A stretch of DNA of 64,000 nt from the NCBI RefSeq assembly GCF_025506335.1, contig NZ_JANZYO010000005.1, positions 448,498 through 512,497 of the forward strand. The letters run 5' to 3'. Source of the stretch: Mumia quercus (GTDB taxonomy: Bacteria > Actinomycetota > Actinomycetes > Propionibacteriales > Nocardioidaceae). Under the pieces are notes generated by a model, which made no database searches, was not told the DNA's origin, and worked only from the letters and a program-made list of their open reading frames with translations. A program made the translations under genes and the position numbers. This document shows, in pieces, positions 44,572 to 53,742 of the stretch (within the stretch, counting starts at the first letter, position 1; each line of letters opens with the position of its first letter).

Positions 44572-45966
44572 TCAGGAAAGATCGGCCAACGCGGTGCCGA
44601 TGGCCCGGTGGAACGTCGGATACGCCCAGATCGTGCGGACGAGCTCGGACAGCGGGACCTGGGCGTGGACGGCGACCGACAGCGCGCCGAGGATCTCCCC
44701 ACCGGCGGGCCCTGCCGAGGTTGCCCCGACGAGCACCCGGCGCTCGGCGTCGGCGACCAGCTTGATGAGGCCCCGGTTGCCCGGCCCGTACGTCGCCCCG
44801 CGCGACGAGGCCGCCAGGTCCGCCGTGCCGATCCGTACGTCGAGGCCGCGGTGCCGCGCCTGTGCCTCGGTGAGCCCGACCGCGCCGACCTCCGGATCGG
44901 TGAACGTGACCCGGGGGAGCGCCCGGTACGACGCCCCGGGGCCGGACTGGCCCGTGATGGCGGCGACCGCGATCGCCGACTGGTACATCGAGACGTGCGT
45001 GAAGCCTCCGCGGCCGGTGACGTCCCCGATCGCCCACAGTCCGTCGACGGGGGCGCCGTCGACGAGGACCCGCTGGTGCGGGTCGGTCGAGAGGTAGCCG
45101 TGCTGCGTCGTGACGCCGATGGTGTCGAGGCCGAGCCGGTCGGTGTTGGGTGTACGGCCCGTGGAGACCAGCAGCCGGTGGCCCTGCACGTCCGTGCCGT
45201 CCTCCGTGCTGAGGTGGAAGCCCTCGCCGTCGTGCCGTACCGCGGTGACGTGGCTCCCGGTCCGGATCGTCACGCCGTCCTCACCGAGGGCGGCGGACAC
45301 GAGCGCGGCGGCCTCCGGCTCCTCATGGGCGAGGAGGCGGTCGGCACCCTCGAGGACGGTGACGGCCGTGCCGTACCTCGCGTAGGCCTGCGCGAGCTCG
45401 AGCCCGATGGCACCCCCGCCCAGAACCACGAGCGACGCCGGGAGCTCGGGGCTGCGGAGGAGCTCGCGGTTGGTCCAGTACGGCGCGTCGGCGAGGCCGT
45501 CGATCGGCGGCACGGTGGGACGTGTGCCGACGTCCAGGAGGATGCCGCGCCGTGCGGTGAAGGTCCGGTCGTCGACCTGGACGCGGCCGGGACCGACGAG
45601 GGTCCCCGTCCCGCGGACCAGCCGTGCGCCCTGGTCTCGGAGTCGGTCGACGGCGGCCGAGTCGTCCCAGTCGGCGGTGATGTCGCGCACCCGGGCGTAC
45701 GCGAGGTCGAAGTCCGGGACCACGCTCACCTTGCCCGCGGCCTCGTCGGCGCGGCGGGCGTCGGCGAGGAGCTCGGCCGAGCGCAGGAGGGTCTTGGACG
45801 GGATGCACCCGTAGTAGGGACACTCGCCTCCGACGAGTCCCGCCTTGACGGCGACGACGTCCAGCCCGGCGCGGGCGAGTGCACCTGCCGCGGCCTCACC
45901 GCCCGGGCCGGTCCCGAGGACGAGGACGTCTGTGGTCTCGTCGGCGTCTGCGCGCGCTTCGTCCAT
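44572..45966 (-). CDS. Pyridine nucleotide-disulfide oxidoreductase (dihydrolipoamide dehydrogenase-like)
   Basis: A 464-residue class I flavoprotein disulfide reductase. It has the FAD motif VLVLGTGPGGEAAAGALA, the redox disulfide GGECPYYGCIPSK, the NAD(P) motif VVLGGGAIGLELAQAYARYG, a second FAD motif GLWAIGDVTGRGG, and a C-terminal YPTFHRAIG holding the partner histidine. Close relatives include mercuric reductase-like and Lpd-like enzymes; no lipoyl complex or mer genes are near, so the substrate is open. ATG 45966 follows a CATGCT hexamer by six bases; GTG 45984 is an alternative. Confidence 0.85.
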   Translation of the reverse strand: MDEARADADETTDVLVLGTGPGGEAAAGALARAGLDVVAVKAGLVGGECPYYGCIPSKTLLRSAELLADARRADEAAGKVSVVPDFDLAYARVRDITADWDDSAAVDRLRDQGARLVRGTGTLVGPGRVQVDDRTFTARRGILLDVGTRPTVPPIDGLADAPYWTNRELLRSPELPASLVVLGGGAIGLELAQAYARYGTAVTVLEGADRLLAHEEPEAAALVSAALGEDGVTIRTGSHVTAVRHDGEGFHLSTEDGTDVQGHRLLVSTGRTPNTDRLGLDTIGVTTQHGYLSTDPHQRVLVDGAPVDGLWAIGDVTGRGGFTHVSMYQSAIAVAAITGQSGPGASYRALPRVTFTDPEVGAVGLTEAQARHRGLDVRIGTADLAASSRGATYGPGNRGLIKLVADAERRVLVGATSAGPAGGEILGALSVAVHAQVPLSELVRTIWAYPTFHRAIGTALADLS

Positions 45967-46092
45967 GACGAGAGCATGGCTCACCAGCGGCGATCGCGCA
46001 GGACAACGGCGCGGAGAGCGGGGAGGGAAGTCGTGCGCCGGGCTGGGAGCGCCTCACGGCGCGTGGCCGCTCGTAGCGGCTAATTTTGGGAC

Positions 46093-46112
46093 CCGGGGCT
46101 ACCGCAGCCCGG
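46093..46112 (-). terminator. Possible terminator after the 46126 gene
   Basis: On the minus strand CCGGGCT and AGCCCCGG pair with one bulged C around a 5-base loop. It comes just after the stop of the 46126-46725 gene. A second small hairpin with TAATTTT lies beside it (46068-46087). The 141-base gap otherwise holds nothing I can identify. Confidence 0.35.
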
Positions 46113-46125
46113 CGCGTGCACCAGC

Positions 46126-46725
46126 CTAGCCCAGGTCGCCACGTCGTTCATGTGCGGCGGCGAGCTGGAGGGCGCGCGCTGTGTCGACCAGCCGCGACGC
46201 GCTGAAGGCGTCGTCGTGGTCGTTCGCGTCGAGCGAGGCGCGGCCGACGCCGACGAGCCGGGCGAACGCGGCGGCGCGGTCGAGCGTGTCGGCGAGGTCG
46301 TTGGTGACGACACCACGCACCACGGCGTCCACCAGCGCGACGACCTCCTGCGGGCCTGGCGGGTCCACGACGCCGGCGACGACCTCGTCGACGGGGGAGT
46401 GGGCCTTGCCGGCGTCGAACTCGCGGGCCGCGCGGACCGGGTCGCGGCGCACCCACGTCCGCAGGACGTACAGCCGCCACAGGGCACCTGCGAGCGAGTC
46501 GGCCGGTGCACCCGACCAGAGCTCGGCGAGGAGGTCGAGACCGTGCTCGTCGGCGAGGGCGAGCACCCGCGCGGTGGTCTCCTCGTCTCCTGCCGAGCGG
46601 GCGCCGCGTACGAGGAGGTGCGCGACGCGGGCACCGGCCTCCGCGCGCGCGACCGGGTCCTCCTCGCCCTGCTGGAGGGCGAAGAGCTCAGGTCCGGGGA
46701 GGAACGGCTTCTTGAACTCGGCCAC
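46126..46725 (-). CDS. Conserved actinobacterial protein of unknown function
   Basis: A 199-residue helical protein. It starts at GTG 46725; TACGCT (46732-46737, minus strand) ends six bases before, consistent with a leaderless transcript. It opens FKKPFLPGPELFALQQGEEDPVARAEAG, then has leucine- and alanine-rich helices including LWRLYVLRTWVRRDPVRAAREFDAG. It has no signal peptide, membrane segment or cysteine. I do not recognise a named domain. It lies between RNase D and the flavoprotein, transcribed in the same direction. Confidence 0.6.
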   Translation of the reverse strand: MAEFKKPFLPGPELFALQQGEEDPVARAEAGARVAHLLVRGARSAGDEETTARVLALADEHGLDLLAELWSGAPADSLAGALWRLYVLRTWVRRDPVRAAREFDAGKAHSPVDEVVAGVVDPPGPQEVVALVDAVVRGVVTNDLADTLDRAAAFARLVGVGRASLDANDHDDAFSASRLVDTARALQLAAAHERRGDLG

Positions 46726-46767
46726 CGGTCAAGCGTAGGGGACACAGGTGACGTGATCGCGACGAAT

Positions 46768-48012
46768 TCAGTGCGCCAGCGTACGGCGTGCCTCGGCCAG
46801 TGCCGGCGCCGTCAGGGCGACCTGCCAGGGCCGCGCGCCGCGCTCGGTGAGGAAGGCCGCGACCGCGTCAGCATCGGCGCCCCCGACGTCGTCCCAGGCC
46901 AGGCGTCGGACCAGGTCCGGCGTGAGGAGGTTCTCGGCCGGGAGGTCGTGGCGCTCGGCGATCTCGGTGAGCACCGCGCGGTACGCCGCGAGCCGGGCAG
47001 CTGCCTCGGGCTTGCGCTCCGGCCACGACCGCGGTGGCGGTGGCCCGTCGAGCTCGCTCGCTCCGGCGTTAGGGAGGTCGGCCTCGCCGAGGTCGCGTGC
47101 GCGGGCCAACGCGGCGTCCCACGTGTCGAGGTAGCGGCGGGCTCCCCGGCTGCGCATGACCTCGAGGTCGCGCAGCTCTTGGCGGCTCTGCGGGACCGCA
47201 CGGGCGATCGCCACGAGGGCGGCGTCGTTGAGGATCCGCCCCGGTGTGACGTCGCGCTCGCGGGCGATCGTGTCGCGGGCGACCCACAGCTCGCGGACGA
47301 CGGCCAGCCGCCGCCCGCCGCGTACCTTGTGGATCCCCGAGGTACGGCGCCAGGGCTCCGCGCGGACGGCCGGGCCGGTGAAGGCCAGCAGGGCTTCGAA
47401 CTCCTGGAGGGCCCACTCGAGCTTGCCGGCGGCCTCGAGCCGCTCGGCGAGCGCGTCGCGCAGACCCACCAGGGGCTCGACGTCGAGTGCGGCGTAGAGG
47501 AGCCAGGGCTCGGGCAGCGGTCGGCGGGACCAGTCGGCAGCCGAGTGCTCCTTGGCCAGGCTCATCCCGAAGATCTCCTGGACCAGCGAGGCGAGACCGA
47601 CCCGGGGCAGGTTGAGGAGTCGGCCGGCGAGCTCGGTGTCGAAGAGCGTGCGCGGGCGCAGCCCGACCTCGGCCAACGAGGGAAGGTCCTGCGTCGCGGC
47701 GTGCAAGATCCACTCGGCGGGGGCGATGGCCTCGTCGAGGTCGCGCAGATCGGTGAAGGCGGTCGGGTCGACCAGTGCCGTGCCGGCGCCCTCACGACGC
47801 AGCTGGATGAGGTAGGCCCGCTGGGAGTAGCGGTAGCCCGACGCGCGCTCGGCGTCGATCGCGACGGGGCCGGTGCCGCGGCGCAGCGCGTCGAGGGTGC
47901 GCCTCAGGCTCTCGGCGTCCTGGATGACGCCGGGCAGGGGGTCGTGCAGCTCGAGGGGTGGCAGGACCACCTCCTCCTCCGCGGGTGCGGACTCGGGATC
48001 GGCATCGCTCAC
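46768..48012 (-). CDS. rnd: Ribonuclease D-like exonuclease with HRDC domain
   Basis: A 414-residue DEDD exonuclease. The first acidic pair is VAIDAERASGYRYSQRAYLIQL (DxE), then the second Asp in AATQDLPSL, the final Tyr/Asp in YAALDVEPL, and an HRDC domain near residues 215-300 (AVVRELWVARDTIARERDVTPGRILND). The C-terminal 100 residues form a second helical HRDC-like part. RNase D trims 3' ends of tRNA and other small RNAs. GTG 48012 overlaps the DUF3000 stop (GTGA), so the two are coupled, an order common in actinobacteria beside hemE. Confidence 0.88.
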   Translation of the reverse strand: MSDADPESAPAEEEVVLPPLELHDPLPGVIQDAESLRRTLDALRRGTGPVAIDAERASGYRYSQRAYLIQLRREGAGTALVDPTAFTDLRDLDEAIAPAEWILHAATQDLPSLAEVGLRPRTLFDTELAGRLLNLPRVGLASLVQEIFGMSLAKEHSAADWSRRPLPEPWLLYAALDVEPLVGLRDALAERLEAAGKLEWALQEFEALLAFTGPAVRAEPWRRTSGIHKVRGGRRLAVVRELWVARDTIARERDVTPGRILNDAALVAIARAVPQSRQELRDLEVMRSRGARRYLDTWDAALARARDLGEADLPNAGASELDGPPPPRSWPERKPEAAARLAAYRAVLTEIAERHDLPAENLLTPDLVRRLAWDDVGGADADAVAAFLTERGARPWQVALTAPALAEARRTLAH

Positions 48013-48611
48013 CGGCGGGGCCGCCCTTCGGGGCCGCGTCGGGGGAGCGTGAGGACGCCAGGCGCCAGCGGCGGGAGCCCGGCGACGGTGCAGAGCAGGT
48101 CGCCCCACGCCTCCGCGTGCGCCGCGAGGCCGACGCCGCGGCCGAACAGGGGGGTCCAGGAGGCGCGGATCTCCAGCTGGGCGGTCGAGCCGTCCTCCTC
48201 CATTCCCCCGAATCCCTCGGTACGGACGGTCGTCACGCTGCCGCTCGGGGCGACGTACGAGGCACCCTGCGCGCCCAGTGCCTCGACGAGCCAGCTCCAG
48301 CCGACCTCGGGGAGCACGGGATCGCTGGCCATCTCCGCGTCCACCTCGGCGCGGGCGAACGTCACGAGGCGGAACGTCCCCTGCCACGCGTCGTTGCCGG
48401 CCGGGTCGTGGAGCAGGACGAGGCGGCCGGTGCCGATCTCCTCACCGGCCACGTGCACGTCGCCGCTCTGCGCGTACGCGTACGGGGCGATCCTGCGGGG
48501 CGCGGGAAGCGGCTCGCAGAGCACCTCCGGGCGAAGTGCCGCATCGCGCAGCTGAGCGACAGCATCGACGAACTCCGACGGCTGACCGTCGAGCTCGGTG
48601 CGCGCTGCCAT
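48009..48611 (-). CDS. DUF3000 family protein
   Basis: A 200-residue actinobacterial DUF3000 protein. Conserved features include FVDAVAQLRDAALRPEVLCEPLPAPRRIAPYAYAQ, GRLVLLHDPAGNDAWQGTFRLV and the LPEVGWSWLVEAL region. TACTCT (48618-48623, minus strand) ends six bases before the ATG at 48611. The family has no assigned function. It lies divergent from hemE and is coupled to RNase D, so the gene order is likely ancestral rather than functional proof. Confidence 0.82.
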   Translation of the reverse strand: MAARTELDGQPSEFVDAVAQLRDAALRPEVLCEPLPAPRRIAPYAYAQSGDVHVAGEEIGTGRLVLLHDPAGNDAWQGTFRLVTFARAEVDAEMASDPVLPEVGWSWLVEALGAQGASYVAPSGSVTTVRTEGFGGMEEDGSTAQLEIRASWTPLFGRGVGLAAHAEAWGDLLCTVAGLPPLAPGVLTLPRRGPEGRPRR

Positions 48612-48681
48612 GTGTTCAGAGTATGCGCGATCACGCGCACCTGGGGCAGCGACGCGCCGTGCGACCTGCGAGGATCGAGGC

Positions 48682-49785
48682 GTGAGTGCTGCGCAGAACA
48701 AGGACACCCCGACGACCGCCGACACCACGAAGGACGGTGCCACCAAGGCCTCTGCCCCCGCGACCAGCGCGTTCGTCGCGGCCTGCCGGGGCGAGAAGGT
48801 CGACCACGTCCCGGTGTGGTTCATGCGTCAGGCGGGCCGTTCGCTGCCCGAGTACCGCAAGCTCCGCGAGGGCGTCCCGATGCTGGAGTCCTGCACGCGC
48901 CCAGACATGGTCGTGGAGATCACCATGCAGCCGGTCCGGCGCTACGGCGTCGACGCGGCGATCTTCTACTCCGACATCGTCGTCCCGCTCAAGGCGATCG
49001 GCGTCGACCTCGACATCGTGCCGGGCACCGGTCCGGTGGTGGCCGACCCGATCCGTACGGTCAAGGACGTCGAGCGGCAGCTGCGCGACCTCACCGCAGA
49101 CGACGTGCCGTACGTGACCGAGTCCGTACGCGGCCTCGTCTCCGAGCTCAAGGGCACCCCGTTGATCGGCTTCGCGGGAGCGCCGTTCACGCTCGCGTCG
49201 TACCTCATCGAGGGCGGCCCTTCGCGTGACCACCGCCTCACCAAGGAGCTGATGTACCGCGACCGCGCCACGTGGGACGCGCTGCTGGGCCGCCTCGCGA
49301 AGATCGCCGCCAGCTTCCTGCGCGTCCAGGTGCAGGCGGGCGCGCAGGCTGTCCAGCTGTTCGACTCGTGGGCAGGCTCGCTGTCGCGCGAGGACTACGT
49401 GACGTACGTCAAGCCGTACGCCAAGCAGGTCCTCGACGCCGTCGCCGACCTCGGGGTGCCGCGCATCCACTTCGGTGTCGGTACGGGCGAGCTCCTGCAG
49501 GAGATGGGCGACGCCGGCGCCGAGGTCGTCGGCGTCGACTGGCGGGTCTCGCTCGCCGACGCGGTCACGCGGGTCGGCAAGGGCCGGTCGGTCCAGGGCA
49601 ACCTCGACCCGACCGTTCTCTTCGCGCCCGAGGACGTGATGAAGAAGAAGGCGACGGCCGTCCTCGAGGCGGGGCGCCAGGCGCGCGGCCACGTCTTCAA
49701 CCTCGGCCACGGCGTGCTCCCCGCGACCGACCCGGACGCGTTGAAGCGCCTGGTCGACCACGTCCACGCGTTCGAGGTCCGCTGA
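48682..49785 (+). CDS. hemE: Uroporphyrinogen decarboxylase
   Basis: A 367-residue heme pathway enzyme that removes four carboxyl groups from uroporphyrinogen III to give coproporphyrinogen III. Visible signatures are VPVWFMRQAGRSLPEYR, YSDIVVPLKAIGVDLDI, GFAGAPFTLASYLIEGG, LFDSWAGSLS and FNLGHGVLPATDP. GTG 48682 follows GAGGAT (48670-48675) by six bases; about 27 non-conserved residues precede the core. It is followed by hemY and hemQ at short spacing, together making the coproporphyrin-dependent branch to heme. Confidence 0.95.
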   Translation: MSAAQNKDTPTTADTTKDGATKASAPATSAFVAACRGEKVDHVPVWFMRQAGRSLPEYRKLREGVPMLESCTRPDMVVEITMQPVRRYGVDAAIFYSDIVVPLKAIGVDLDIVPGTGPVVADPIRTVKDVERQLRDLTADDVPYVTESVRGLVSELKGTPLIGFAGAPFTLASYLIEGGPSRDHRLTKELMYRDRATWDALLGRLAKIAASFLRVQVQAGAQAVQLFDSWAGSLSREDYVTYVKPYAKQVLDAVADLGVPRIHFGVGTGELLQEMGDAGAEVVGVDWRVSLADAVTRVGKGRSVQGNLDPTVLFAPEDVMKKKATAVLEAGRQARGHVFNLGHGVLPATDPDALKRLVDHVHAFEVR

Positions 49786-49795
49786 GGTCGCGGTG

Positions 49796-51208
49796 ATGAG
49801 ACAGCCCGTCCACGTCGTCGTCGTCGGTGGCGGCCTCGCGGGGGTCACAGCGGCCCGTGCGGTGGCCGACCGGATCCCCGGTGCCGAGGTCACCATCCTG
49901 GAGGCCTCGGACCGGGTCGGCGGCAAGCTCGCCTCGACCGAGGTCGCCGGCGTCGCCGTGGACGTGGGCGCGGAGTCGATGCTCAACCGGCGACCGGAGG
50001 CGGTCGGGCTCGCCCGCGAGGTCGGGCTGGCGGACGCGCTGGTGCACCCCGAGCCGGTCAGCGCCTCCCTGTGGAGCCGGCGCGCGCTGCGCCCGCTCCC
50101 ACCGTCGGTGATGGGCGTGCCCAGCGACATGACGGCGCTCGCGCAGAGCCGCGTGCTCTCGGCGCCTGCGCTGCTGCGCGCGCGCACCGACCTGCCTCTG
50201 CCGACCCCGTCCGACGACGTGTCGGTCGCCTCGTACGTCGGGCACCGCCTGGGACGTGAGGTCGTCGACGTGCTCGTCGAGCCGCTGCTCGGTGGCGTCT
50301 ACGCCGGTCACGCCTCGGAGCTGTCCGTACGGGCCGCCGCGCCGGCGATCTGGGCGCTGCACGAGCGCGGTCTGCGGCTCGGACGTGCGGCGGCGGAGCA
50401 GGCGGCGTCGGCACCGCCCGACCTCCCGCCGGCCTTCGCCGGACTCGACGGCGGCATGTGGCAGCTGCCAGTGGCTGTCGCCCGCCACCCCCGTGTGACC
50501 GTCCGGACCGGGGAGACGGTGCGCGAGGCGGACCCGCTGGGACATGGACGCTGGCGCCTGGTGGTGGGTCCGGCGAACCAGCCGTGGGCCCTCGAGGCCG
50601 ACGCGCTCGTGCTCGCGACCCCCGCCGCGCCGACGGCGAGGCTCGTGGCGCCGACGGTGCCCGTGGCCGCGAGGCTCCTGCGCGAGATCGAGTACGCCTC
50701 GATGGCGATCGTGACGCTGGCGGTCCCGCGGGGCCAGATCGACGCCGAGCCGACGACGTCGGGATTCCTCGTCCCGCCGGTCGAGGGGCGCGCGATCAAG
50801 GCGGCGACGTTCTCCTCGTGGAAGTGGGGCTGGCTCGCCAAGCGTGCCGGCGACCTCGTCCTGCTCCGCGCCTCGCTCGGCAGGGCAGGGGAGGAGCACG
50901 TGCTCCAGCGCGACGACGCCGACCTCGTCGCCACCGCGGTCGCCGATCTCGGCGAGGCCGTCGGCCTGCGCGGTCCTCTCGCCGACGCGCACGTGCAGAG
51001 GTGGGGCGGCGGCCTCCCGCAGTACACGGTCGGCCATCTCGACCGGGTCGCCCAGATCACGACGGAGATCGCCGCGACGCCGGGGCTGGAGGTGTGCGGA
51101 GCGGCGTACGACGGGGTCGGGATCCCTGCCGTCGTCGCCTCGGCACGGGCGGCGGCCGACCGTGTCTGCGACCACCTGGAAGGCCCTTCCGGTCGCGGGG
51201 CACAATGA
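49796..51208 (+). CDS. hemY: Coproporphyrinogen III oxidase (HemY/CgoX)
   Basis: A 470-residue flavoprotein of the HemY type. It opens [28 protein letters not shown] (FAD), then [46 protein letters not shown] and a C-terminal FAD segment. In Gram-positive bacteria this enzyme oxidises coproporphyrinogen III to coproporphyrin III. The start ATG 49796 has GAGG about eight bases upstream; GTG 49793 is adjacent. It lies 10 bases after hemE and a few bases before hemQ, so the three genes are one unit. A separate ferrochelatase is not in the window. Confidence 0.9.
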   Translation: MRQPVHVVVVGGGLAGVTAARAVADRIPGAEVTILEASDRVGGKLASTEVAGVAVDVGAESMLNRRPEAVGLAREVGLADALVHPEPVSASLWSRRALRPLPPSVMGVPSDMTALAQSRVLSAPALLRARTDLPLPTPSDDVSVASYVGHRLGREVVDVLVEPLLGGVYAGHASELSVRAAAPAIWALHERGLRLGRAAAEQAASAPPDLPPAFAGLDGGMWQLPVAVARHPRVTVRTGETVREADPLGHGRWRLVVGPANQPWALEADALVLATPAAPTARLVAPTVPVAARLLREIEYASMAIVTLAVPRGQIDAEPTTSGFLVPPVEGRAIKAATFSSWKWGWLAKRAGDLVLLRASLGRAGEEHVLQRDDADLVATAVADLGEAVGLRGPLADAHVQRWGGGLPQYTVGHLDRVAQITTEIAATPGLEVCGAAYDGVGIPAVVASARAAADRVCDHLEGPSGRGAQ

Positions 51209-51212
51209 GGGT

Positions 51213-51914
51213 ATGACGACGTCCGAGCTCGATCACGAGGCCCTGAACGCGACGATCCGCTACACGATGTGGTCGGTCTTCCGGCTGGAGACGCCCTTCG
51301 GTGACGTGTCCGACCGGACGAAGGTCACCGCTGAGGTCGAGGCGCTGCTCGCCGACCTCGCGGCAGGCGACGTCGTCGTGCGCGGCCTGTACGACGTCGG
51401 GGGGCTGCGGGCCGACGCCGACCTCATGATCTGGTGGCACGCCTCGTCCGCCGACGCCCTTCAGGACGCCTACCACGCGTTCCGGCGCACGGCCCTCGGT
51501 GAGCGCCTCGCCCCGGTGTGGTCGCAGACGGGTCTGCACCGCCCCGCCGAGTTCAACCGCTCGCACACCCCGGCGTTCCTGAGCGAGCCCGGCGGCAAGG
51601 CGTACCTGTGCGTCTACCCGTTCGTGCGCTCGTACGACTGGTACGTCCTGCCGGAGGCCGAGCGCCGCGACATGCTGCGTGAGCACGGCATGATGGCGGC
51701 GGGCTACGAGGACGTCCGGGCGAACACGGTCGCGGCGTTCGCACTCGGCGACTACGAGTGGCTCCTCGCCTTCGAGGCCGACGAGCTGCACCGCATCGTC
51801 GACCTCATGCGCGACCTGCGCGCCAGCAAGGCGCGTCTGCACGTGCGCGAGGAGATCCCGTTCTACACCGGCCGCCTGCGTACGGTCGCCGAGATCGTCG
51901 ACACGCTGCCCTGA
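51213..51914 (+). CDS. hemQ: Coproheme decarboxylase (HemQ/ChdC)
   Basis: A 233-residue chlorite dismutase-family enzyme that decarboxylates coproheme twice to give heme b. It has the dimeric ferredoxin-like fold of the actinobacterial ChdC branch: [33 protein letters not shown], and [25 protein letters not shown], which holds the radical Tyr and the proximal His. CACAAT (51201-51206) ends six bases before the ATG. With hemE and hemY it completes the coproporphyrin-dependent route used by Gram-positive bacteria. Confidence 0.93.
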   Translation: MTTSELDHEALNATIRYTMWSVFRLETPFGDVSDRTKVTAEVEALLADLAAGDVVVRGLYDVGGLRADADLMIWWHASSADALQDAYHAFRRTALGERLAPVWSQTGLHRPAEFNRSHTPAFLSEPGGKAYLCVYPFVRSYDWYVLPEAERRDMLREHGMMAAGYEDVRANTVAAFALGDYEWLLAFEADELHRIVDLMRDLRASKARLHVREEIPFYTGRLRTVAEIVDTLP

Positions 51915-51930
51915 GCAGGGCGCGGGCGCC

Positions 51931-52338
51931 TCAGTCGGCGTCGGGGACGAGCGTGAGGCTCACGCCGTTGATGCAGTAGCGCTGGTCGGTCGGGGTGGGG
52001 AAGCCCTCGCCCTCGAAGACGTGACCGAGGTGCGAGCCGCAGGTCGCGCAACGCACCTCGACGCGGCGCATCCCGAGGGAGGTGTCCTCGATCAGCTCGA
52101 CTTTGTCTCCGGCCAGCGGCGACCAGAACGCCGGCCACCCGCAGTGCGCGTCGAACTTGGTGTCGCTGCGGAACAGCTCGGTGCCGCAGGCGCGGCACGC
52201 GTACACGCCAGGCGTCTCGTCGGTCTCGTACGCGCTGCTGAACGGCCGCTCGGTGCCGGCCTCGCGCAGCACGTGGAACTCCTGCGGGGTGAGGATCGCC
52301 CGCCACTCGGCATCCGTCTTCTCGACCTTGTACGACAT
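51931..52338 (-). CDS. msrB: Peptide-methionine (R)-S-oxide reductase
   Basis: A 135-residue MsrB that repairs the R form of methionine sulfoxide. Zinc-binding CxxC pairs are CRACG and CATCG; the catalytic cysteine is in QRYCINGVSL; HCGWPAFW and GHVFEGEGFPTPTDQR are the family core. ATG 52338 is chosen: TACGAT (52345-52350, minus strand) ends six bases upstream, and the GGAGG between is too close to work as a ribosome binding site. It converges with hemQ. Confidence 0.93.
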   Translation of the reverse strand: MSYKVEKTDAEWRAILTPQEFHVLREAGTERPFSSAYETDETPGVYACRACGTELFRSDTKFDAHCGWPAFWSPLAGDKVELIEDTSLGMRRVEVRCATCGSHLGHVFEGEGFPTPTDQRYCINGVSLTLVPDAD

Positions 52339-52381
52339 GCCTCCATCGTACGGAGGCACGCACGCGAGGCGGCTGCGAACG

Positions 52382-52939
52382 TCAGATGAGGGACGCGCCC
52401 TCGCCGGCGCCTGAGGCCCGGGCGTCGAACGTCTCGTGCTCGATGAGGTGCAGCGTCGGCACCTTCAGCTTGCGCTCGGCACGGGACGCCCAGTCGACGT
52501 GGAAGAACTCCGAGAAGACGTGCGAGGTCGTGAGGATGATCGCCTCGGCGGCGCCGGACTGCGTCACGAGGTCGGAGAGCGCGTGCACCGGGTCGTCGTG
52601 GGTGAGCGCTCCGCGGACGGTGGTCGTCGGCTTCCCGGCGGCCCTCACGAGGTCGATCGACCGCTGCAGCGCCGCCTCGCCCTCCTCGCGGACCGCGCGG
52701 TCGATGTCGCCGAGCGAGCGCGCGTCGGGCATCGCCAGGTCGGCGCCACCCAGGACCCCGAGCGAGGTCGCCATGGTGGCCGCGGCGTCTTCGACGGGCA
52801 GGAGCAGGTGGTAGACGACCGGGTCGTCGAGCCCCTCGTGCAACGCCGTGAGCTGCTGGGCGTCGAGGCTGGAGAGCTCCTGCTCGAAGAGCACCGCCAC
52901 GTCGTACGGCTGCGACTCCTGCGGACTCGGATCGTTCAT
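52382..52939 (-). CDS. Conserved protein with universal stress protein-like fold
   Basis: A 185-residue protein. After an acidic, disordered start it has alternating beta and alpha segments: DVAVLFEQELSS, VVYHLLLPVEDAAATMATSLGVL, ALQRSIDLVRAAGKPTTTVRGALTHDDPVHAL, EAIILTTSHVFSEFFHVDWASRAERKL and VPTLHLIEHET. That last part resembles the end of UspA-type domains. The usual ATP-binding GxxG(9)G(S/T) signature is not evident, so ligand binding is uncertain. It is the last gene on the minus strand before msrB. Confidence 0.6.
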   Translation of the reverse strand: MNDPSPQESQPYDVAVLFEQELSSLDAQQLTALHEGLDDPVVYHLLLPVEDAAATMATSLGVLGGADLAMPDARSLGDIDRAVREEGEAALQRSIDLVRAAGKPTTTVRGALTHDDPVHALSDLVTQSGAAEAIILTTSHVFSEFFHVDWASRAERKLKVPTLHLIEHETFDARASGAGEGASLI

Positions 52940-52979
52940 CTCGATGCCTTTCGCGAGGGGGTCTCCAGCCTAACGCCTA

Positions 52980-53022
52980 ACGCCGAAGCGCCTGTGCACG
53001 CCGAGGCGGGCGCCTTCGGCGT
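52980..53022 (-). terminator. Hairpin terminator after the SDR gene
   Basis: ACGCCGAAGCGCC (52980-52992) pairs with GGCGCCTTCGGCGT (53009-53022) with one bulged base around a 16-base loop. The stem begins at the SDR stop codon, so it probably ends the sulfur-operon transcript. Confidence 0.6.
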
Positions 53023-53723
53023 CAGAGGCGCCCGAGCTCGTGCCGGTGGGTGGCCGGGTCGCCGGAGCGGGCGAGCGTGAGCGCCGTCGCGACCACGTCG
53101 GAGATCTCGACCACCGCTTCTGTGGCCTGTGCGGCCTCCCCGTCGTCCACGACCGGGTTCACGACGCACAGCTCGTGGAAGCGGACGGCTTGCCGGTCCT
53201 CCTCCGCGCGCAGCACGTCGAGCAGCATCGACTGCCCGGCGCCGGTCACGCTCACCGGTCCGGAGCGTGCTTCGGGCTGGAGCGTGGCGATGCCGTTGAA
53301 CGCCACGTACGCCGAGCCGGCGGGGTCGAGGTGGGGGACCGTCGCACGCGCCGCGAGGAAGTGGGCGGTGAGGTGGCTGGTCAGGAGCGACGACCACGTG
53401 GACGTGTCGAGCTCGACGAGGCGCGGCCCCTCCCACCAGCCGCCGATCGCGGCGAACGCCGCCTGCACCGGACCGTGGCCGTCGAGGCGTTCGGCGACCC
53501 GTTCCGCGCCTGCGTCGGTCGAGACGTCGGCGACGACGGGGACGAGGTGGGCGCCGTCCGCCCCAGCCTGCTCCCGCACCGCCTCGAGCCGATCGTCGGA
53601 CCGGCCGACGGCGAGCACGGTGGCACCGTGCGCGAGCAGACCGCGGACGAGGTGGCGCCCGACGTACCCGGTCGCCCCGTGCACGACGACCGAGCCGAGG
53701 GTGAGACCGGGAGACGTGTCCAT
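53022..53723 (-). CDS. Atypical short-chain dehydrogenase/reductase
   Basis: A 233-residue Rossmann protein. The NAD(P) motif is VVVHGATGYVGRHLVRG, with LAVGRSDDRLEAV next and a GW loop (AAIGGWWEGPRL) where NNAG normally sits. The catalytic Tyr-x3-Lys is not found at the expected place (SVTGAGQSMLLDVL). It may bind a nucleotide without reducing a substrate. CAGACT (53730-53735, minus strand) ends six bases before the ATG, so it can be transcribed alone, though it also lies 19 bases downstream of the sirohydrochlorin chelatase gene. Confidence 0.7.
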   Translation of the reverse strand: MDTSPGLTLGSVVVHGATGYVGRHLVRGLLAHGATVLAVGRSDDRLEAVREQAGADGAHLVPVVADVSTDAGAERVAERLDGHGPVQAAFAAIGGWWEGPRLVELDTSTWSSLLTSHLTAHFLAARATVPHLDPAGSAYVAFNGIATLQPEARSGPVSVTGAGQSMLLDVLRAEEDRQAVRFHELCVVNPVVDDGEAAQATEAVVEISDVVATALTLARSGDPATHRHELGRL

Positions 53724-53742
53724 GCGGACAGTCTGCCGGTCG

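Noticed and set aside
45985..46125. Possible small RNA or tRNA in the gap beside the flavoprotein gene
   Set aside because: It has two hairpins but no tRNA cloverleaf or CCA end, and no matching pattern for a known RNA.
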